From the NCBI GenBank assembly GCA_905233325.1, contig CAJODU010000069.1, positions 1-7,721 on the forward strand: a DNA stretch of 7,721 nucleotides, read 5' to 3'. How positions within the stretch are numbered: the first letter of the stretch is position 1; every line of letters starts with the position of its first letter. A program made the translations under genes and the position numbers. Below the pieces are notes generated by a model, which ran no database searches, was not told the DNA's origin, and saw only the letters and a program-made list of their open reading frames with translations. Of this stretch, positions 5,682-7,721 are shown piece by piece. The DNA comes from an uncultured Selenomonadaceae bacterium (GTDB lineage Bacteria; Bacillota; Negativicutes; Selenomonadales; Selenomonadaceae).

Positions 5682-6733
5682 TCTATACCACCAAATCTGA
5701 CTTGTTTGACCCAGCGATCCAAGAATTGATATTTTTGCTCAGGTGTGAAGTTTTGCAGATTGTCGAAAAGAGTCAAATTCTTTCCGGCAAATTTTTTATG
5801 TGCGAGAGTTTGAGGATTAGTCGGCAGGAAATAAAATCCGCTACTCTGAAGGGCAAGCTGGGCATCATCAGACAAAAGCCAATCAGAAAAGTGCTGAGCT
5901 TGCTTGACTTTTGAAGAATCAACCGTCGATATACCGACACCTGTCAATAAATAAGCAGTGCCGTCGGAAGGGTAAATTATCTTGAGAGGATAACCGTTTT
6001 GCATATATCTCAAAGTTTCACTCTCAACGGCAATAGAAATATCAACCTCACCCATACCTGCCTGACGAACAGGATTAGACAGATATTTAGCATATTGAAC
6101 CACTTTAGGGTGAAGTTGACCGAGTATTTTGTAAGTATTCATATCACCGAACTGACTGATCATCTGAAACATCAGATTAGCAGAGGCCTCTGCTGCCAAA
6201 AAATCAGTTATACCGATTCTGACATTTTTGTAGGCGGCGAGTTCCGTCCAAGAGTTGGGAATATCGCCGTTTATCCTTTTGAGATAGTCTTTGTTTATAC
6301 AGAAGATGATGGGATCATACCAAACGCCCGTCCAGGCACCTGTCTCCTGCTTGAATGTGGGTTTAACCGCATCATTGATTTCAGAGACATAGGGCTGGAG
6401 CAAATTCAGCGAGGCGGCAATATTCAAAACATTCTTGTCAGCCAATACGACATCGGAGACTGTAACCACAGTTGGATCAGAGACGGAATCATTCCTGAGT
6501 CGCTGTACCAACTCATGAGGAGCAAGAGGGACAAAGTTCAATCTGACCTGACTTGAATCCTCGTAAGCTCTGGATAATATTTCGGCGTGTTCCGGTGGCA
6601 AAGTAGTGTATACCGTCAACTGTTGACGAGGAATGTCAGTATTTTTGTCTGCTCCGACCAAGAGAGCTGACCCTGCCGTTGCCGAAAGAATCAACATAAA
6701 CGCCGTCAGAAGTAAAACCGTGTATCTCCGCAT
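5678..6733 (-). CDS. Extracellular solute-binding protein, AfuA/FbpA-like (ABC transporter type)
   Basis: This 351-residue protein looks like a periplasmic binding protein of the COG1840 (AfuA/FbpA, ferric iron/phosphonate-type) group. An N-terminal signal peptide (MRRY, hydrophobic core about 5-20, cleavage probably near 20-28) has no lipobox cysteine, which fits a diderm cell. The first lobe starts with QLTVYTTLPPEHAEILSRAYE near 38-58. The hinge-region strand WTGVWYDPIIFCINKDYL (about 134-151) is followed by IPNSWTEL. The IIYPSDGTAYLLTGVGI strand lies at 252-268, then FSDWLLSDDAQLAL (282-295), all typical of the group. I cannot identify the adjacent Tyr pair that binds iron in FbpA, so the ligand is open (iron chelate, phosphonate, sugar phosphate or other). 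No permease or ATPase gene is present here. The ATG at 6733 has GGAGG 10 bases upstream, and a strong promoter precedes it. Confidence 0.88.
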   Translation of the reverse strand: MRRYTVLLLTAFMLILSATAGSALLVGADKNTDIPRQQLTVYTTLPPEHAEILSRAYEDSSQVRLNFVPLAPHELVQRLRNDSVSDPTVVTVSDVVLADKNVLNIAASLNLLQPYVSEINDAVKPTFKQETGAWTGVWYDPIIFCINKDYLKRINGDIPNSWTELAAYKNVRIGITDFLAAEASANLMFQMISQFGDMNTYKILGQLHPKVVQYAKYLSNPVRQAGMGEVDISIAVESETLRYMQNGYPLKIIYPSDGTAYLLTGVGISTVDSSKVKQAQHFSDWLLSDDAQLALQSSGFYFLPTNPQTLAHKKFAGKNLTLFDNLQNFTPEQKYQFLDRWVKQVRFGGIE

Positions 6734-6776
6734 AAGACCGCAGCCTCCAAATCAATTTTTCAATCAAGAAAAATGA

Positions 6777-6791
6777 TATTTCTATGAAATA
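6777..6791. promoter_or_regulatory. Perfect inverted repeat over the predicted transcription start (candidate operator)
   Basis: TATTTC and GAAATA flank a three-base centre, giving a perfect 15-base dyad that begins one base after the -10 box of the operon promoter. It would span roughly -6 to +10. That position suits a repressor, or a tiny hairpin at the transcript's 5' end. I do not match it to a known Fur, PerR or CcpA box. In AT-rich DNA a dyad of this size can arise by chance. Confidence 0.35.
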
Positions 6792-6792
6792 G

Positions 6793-6821
6793 ATTATATA
6801 GGAGACGGTGATTAAAGTCAA
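6793..6821 (-). promoter_or_regulatory. Sigma-70/sigma-A-type promoter of the eight-gene operon
   Basis: The -35 box TTGACT (6816-6821) is separated by exactly 17 bases from the -10 box TATAAT (6793-6798). Transcription would start near 6786 and give a leader of about 50 bases before the solute-binding protein ATG. Five of six and six of six bases match consensus. It lies in the only sizeable intergenic region (6734-6845), after the dusB stop, and I see no other equally good promoter inside the operon's short gaps. I see no convincing terminator for dusB, so some read-through from dusB is possible. Confidence 0.8.
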
Positions 6822-6845
6822 CCAAAATGAGGGAATTTGCGGAAA

Positions 6846-7721
6846 TTAAATCGTGAATAGTTGATTAAATTCTTCCCGTGTCTCAGCGCGGTTGATTTTT
6901 TCCCTCAGTTCTGCCCCGCCGCTTAGACCTTTAGTATACCAGGCGGCGTGTTTGCGCATTTCTCTTATACCGATGTATTCACCCTTAAATTTCAGCAGAA
7001 GATCAAGGTGACGGTGAATGACAGCCGCTCTCTCCGCAAGTGTAGGGGGAGGTAATTTCTTGCCGGTTTGAAGATAGTGACCGAGCTGCTTGAATATCCA
7101 AGGGTTGCCCATAGCCGCCCGTCCTATCATCACGCCGTCCGTGCCGGTTTCGTTGATAATGGCGTCAAGTGAGGCCTCGTCGCGAATGTCTCCGTTGGCA
7201 ATGACAGGTACTGTGACGGCTTTTTTAACTTTGGCTATTTCAGCCCAATCAGCTCTGCCGCTGTAGAATTGCTCACGAGTACGACCGTGGACAGTGATGG
7301 CGTCAACACCACAAGCCTCAGCGATCTTGGCGACCTCAACGGCGTTGATATGCTCACTGTCCCAACCCAGTCTCATTTTGACACTGACAGGCAAGCGGGT
7401 ACTCCGTCGAAGAGCAGCAAGTACACTCTCTGTAAGTTTGAGGTCTTTCATCAAGGCAGAACCCTCGCCATTTTTGATAATCTTGGGAGCGGGGCAGCCA
7501 AGATTAAAGTCGACAGCTGCAACATTATTCAGAGTGGAGACATATTCCGCAGCCTCTGCAACGTAGTCGGGATTGGAGCCGAAGAGCTGCACGGCAATGG
7601 GCAATTCTTCATCAGTGAAGTCCAACATCTCGTAGGTCTTTTGACTCTTGTAATGTATACCCGTTGAGCTTACCATCTCCGAGAACATCAACACACTGTA
7701 ATCACTGACTTCGCGGACAAG
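6846..7721 (-). CDS. dusB: tRNA-dihydrouridine synthase (DusB type), 5' end beyond the window
   Basis: This FMN enzyme reduces uridines to dihydrouridine in tRNA. The frame is open through the right edge (LVREVSDYSV...), and 291 residues are visible. About 30-35 N-terminal residues, including the usual APMAGVTD-type opening, lie outside, so the GTG at 7692-7694 is not the real start. Motifs in order are SEMVSSTGI, PIAVQLFGS, VDFNLGCPAPKI with the catalytic Cys, GSALM, PVSVKMRLGW, ITVHGRTREQFYSGRADW, VPVIANGDI, and the FMN-phosphate site GVMIGRAAMGNPWIF. The C-terminal helical domain contains REMRKHAAWYTKGL, typical of DusB. It is followed by 112 bases carrying the next operon's promoter. Uncertainty remains only over the exact Dus subgroup. 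Confidence 0.95.
   Translation of the reverse strand, partial: LVREVSDYSVLMFSEMVSSTGIHYKSQKTYEMLDFTDEELPIAVQLFGSNPDYVAEAAEYVSTLNNVAAVDFNLGCPAPKIIKNGEGSALMKDLKLTESVLAALRRSTRLPVSVKMRLGWDSEHINAVEVAKIAEACGVDAITVHGRTREQFYSGRADWAEIAKVKKAVTVPVIANGDIRDEASLDAIINETGTDGVMIGRAAMGNPWIFKQLGHYLQTGKKLPPPTLAERAAVIHRHLDLLLKFKGEYIGIREMRKHAAWYTKGLSGGAELREKINRAETREEFNQLFTI

Noticed and set aside
6822..6849. Possible dusB terminator (AATTT/AAATT stem over the stop codon)
   Set aside because: The stem is only five A-T pairs and is not followed by a proper T-run, so it is too weak to call.
7692..7694. GTG as the true start of dusB
   Set aside because: The frame stays open to the window edge, and LVREVSDYSV matches the Dus region just before the EMVS motif, so the gene continues to the right.

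Overview
This window is about 7.7 kb of ordinary-looking chromosomal DNA. Every gene I can support lies on the minus strand, so the region is transcribed from right to left. The protein styles, the strong GGAGG-type ribosome binding sites, two textbook sigma-70-type promoters, and secreted proteins with type I signal peptides all suggest a Firmicute. A diderm anaerobe of the class Negativicutes (Selenomonas/Phascolarctobacterium-like) is my best guess. That placement is inference from protein character only. There are no mobile elements, tRNA or rRNA genes, or CRISPR arrays.

Layout, in transcription order. (1) The 3' part of a tRNA-dihydrouridine synthase gene (dusB) enters from the right edge. 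(2) A 112-base intergenic region holds a near-consensus promoter (TTGACT, 17 bp, TATAAT), with a perfect inverted repeat sitting on the predicted transcription start. (3) A long run of eight tightly spaced genes follows: an AfuA-like extracellular solute-binding protein, a secreted protein of unknown function translationally coupled to it (ATGA overlap), rimO (ribosomal protein S12 methylthiotransferase), a stand-alone pncC/CinA-C nicotinamide-nucleotide amidase, a secreted unknown protein with a calcium-loop-like motif and a lysine-rich tail, hisA, hisF, and a CobO/BtuR-type corrinoid adenosyltransferase. Gaps between these genes are at most 37 bases. I see no internal terminator, so they probably form one transcription unit of about 6.6 kb. 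(4) The unit ends at a clear Rho-independent terminator. (5) Directly abutting that terminator is a second near-consensus promoter (TTGATT, 17 bp, TATAAT), which drives a gene whose first 18 codons run off the left edge.

How the genes work together: hisA and hisF catalyse consecutive steps of histidine biosynthesis (ProFAR isomerisation, then IGP/AICAR formation). HisF's glutaminase partner HisH and the other his genes are not in the window. RimO and DusB modify the translation apparatus, PncC recycles pyridine nucleotides, and the adenosyltransferase makes the adenosyl form of cobalamin precursors. The solute-binding protein has no permease or ATPase gene beside it. The operon looks like a mixed housekeeping cluster rather than one pathway.

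I did not find an obvious new defence or mobile system. The points most worth a second look are: hisA and hisF lying in the same reading frame, separated only by TGA-ATA, with hisF forced to start at TTG; a perfect dyad that places the hisA Shine-Dalgarno sequence in a hairpin loop; the orphan solute-binding protein coupled to an unknown secreted protein; the unknown secreted protein with the lysine-rich tail; and the compact terminator/promoter junction revealing a new partial gene at the left edge.
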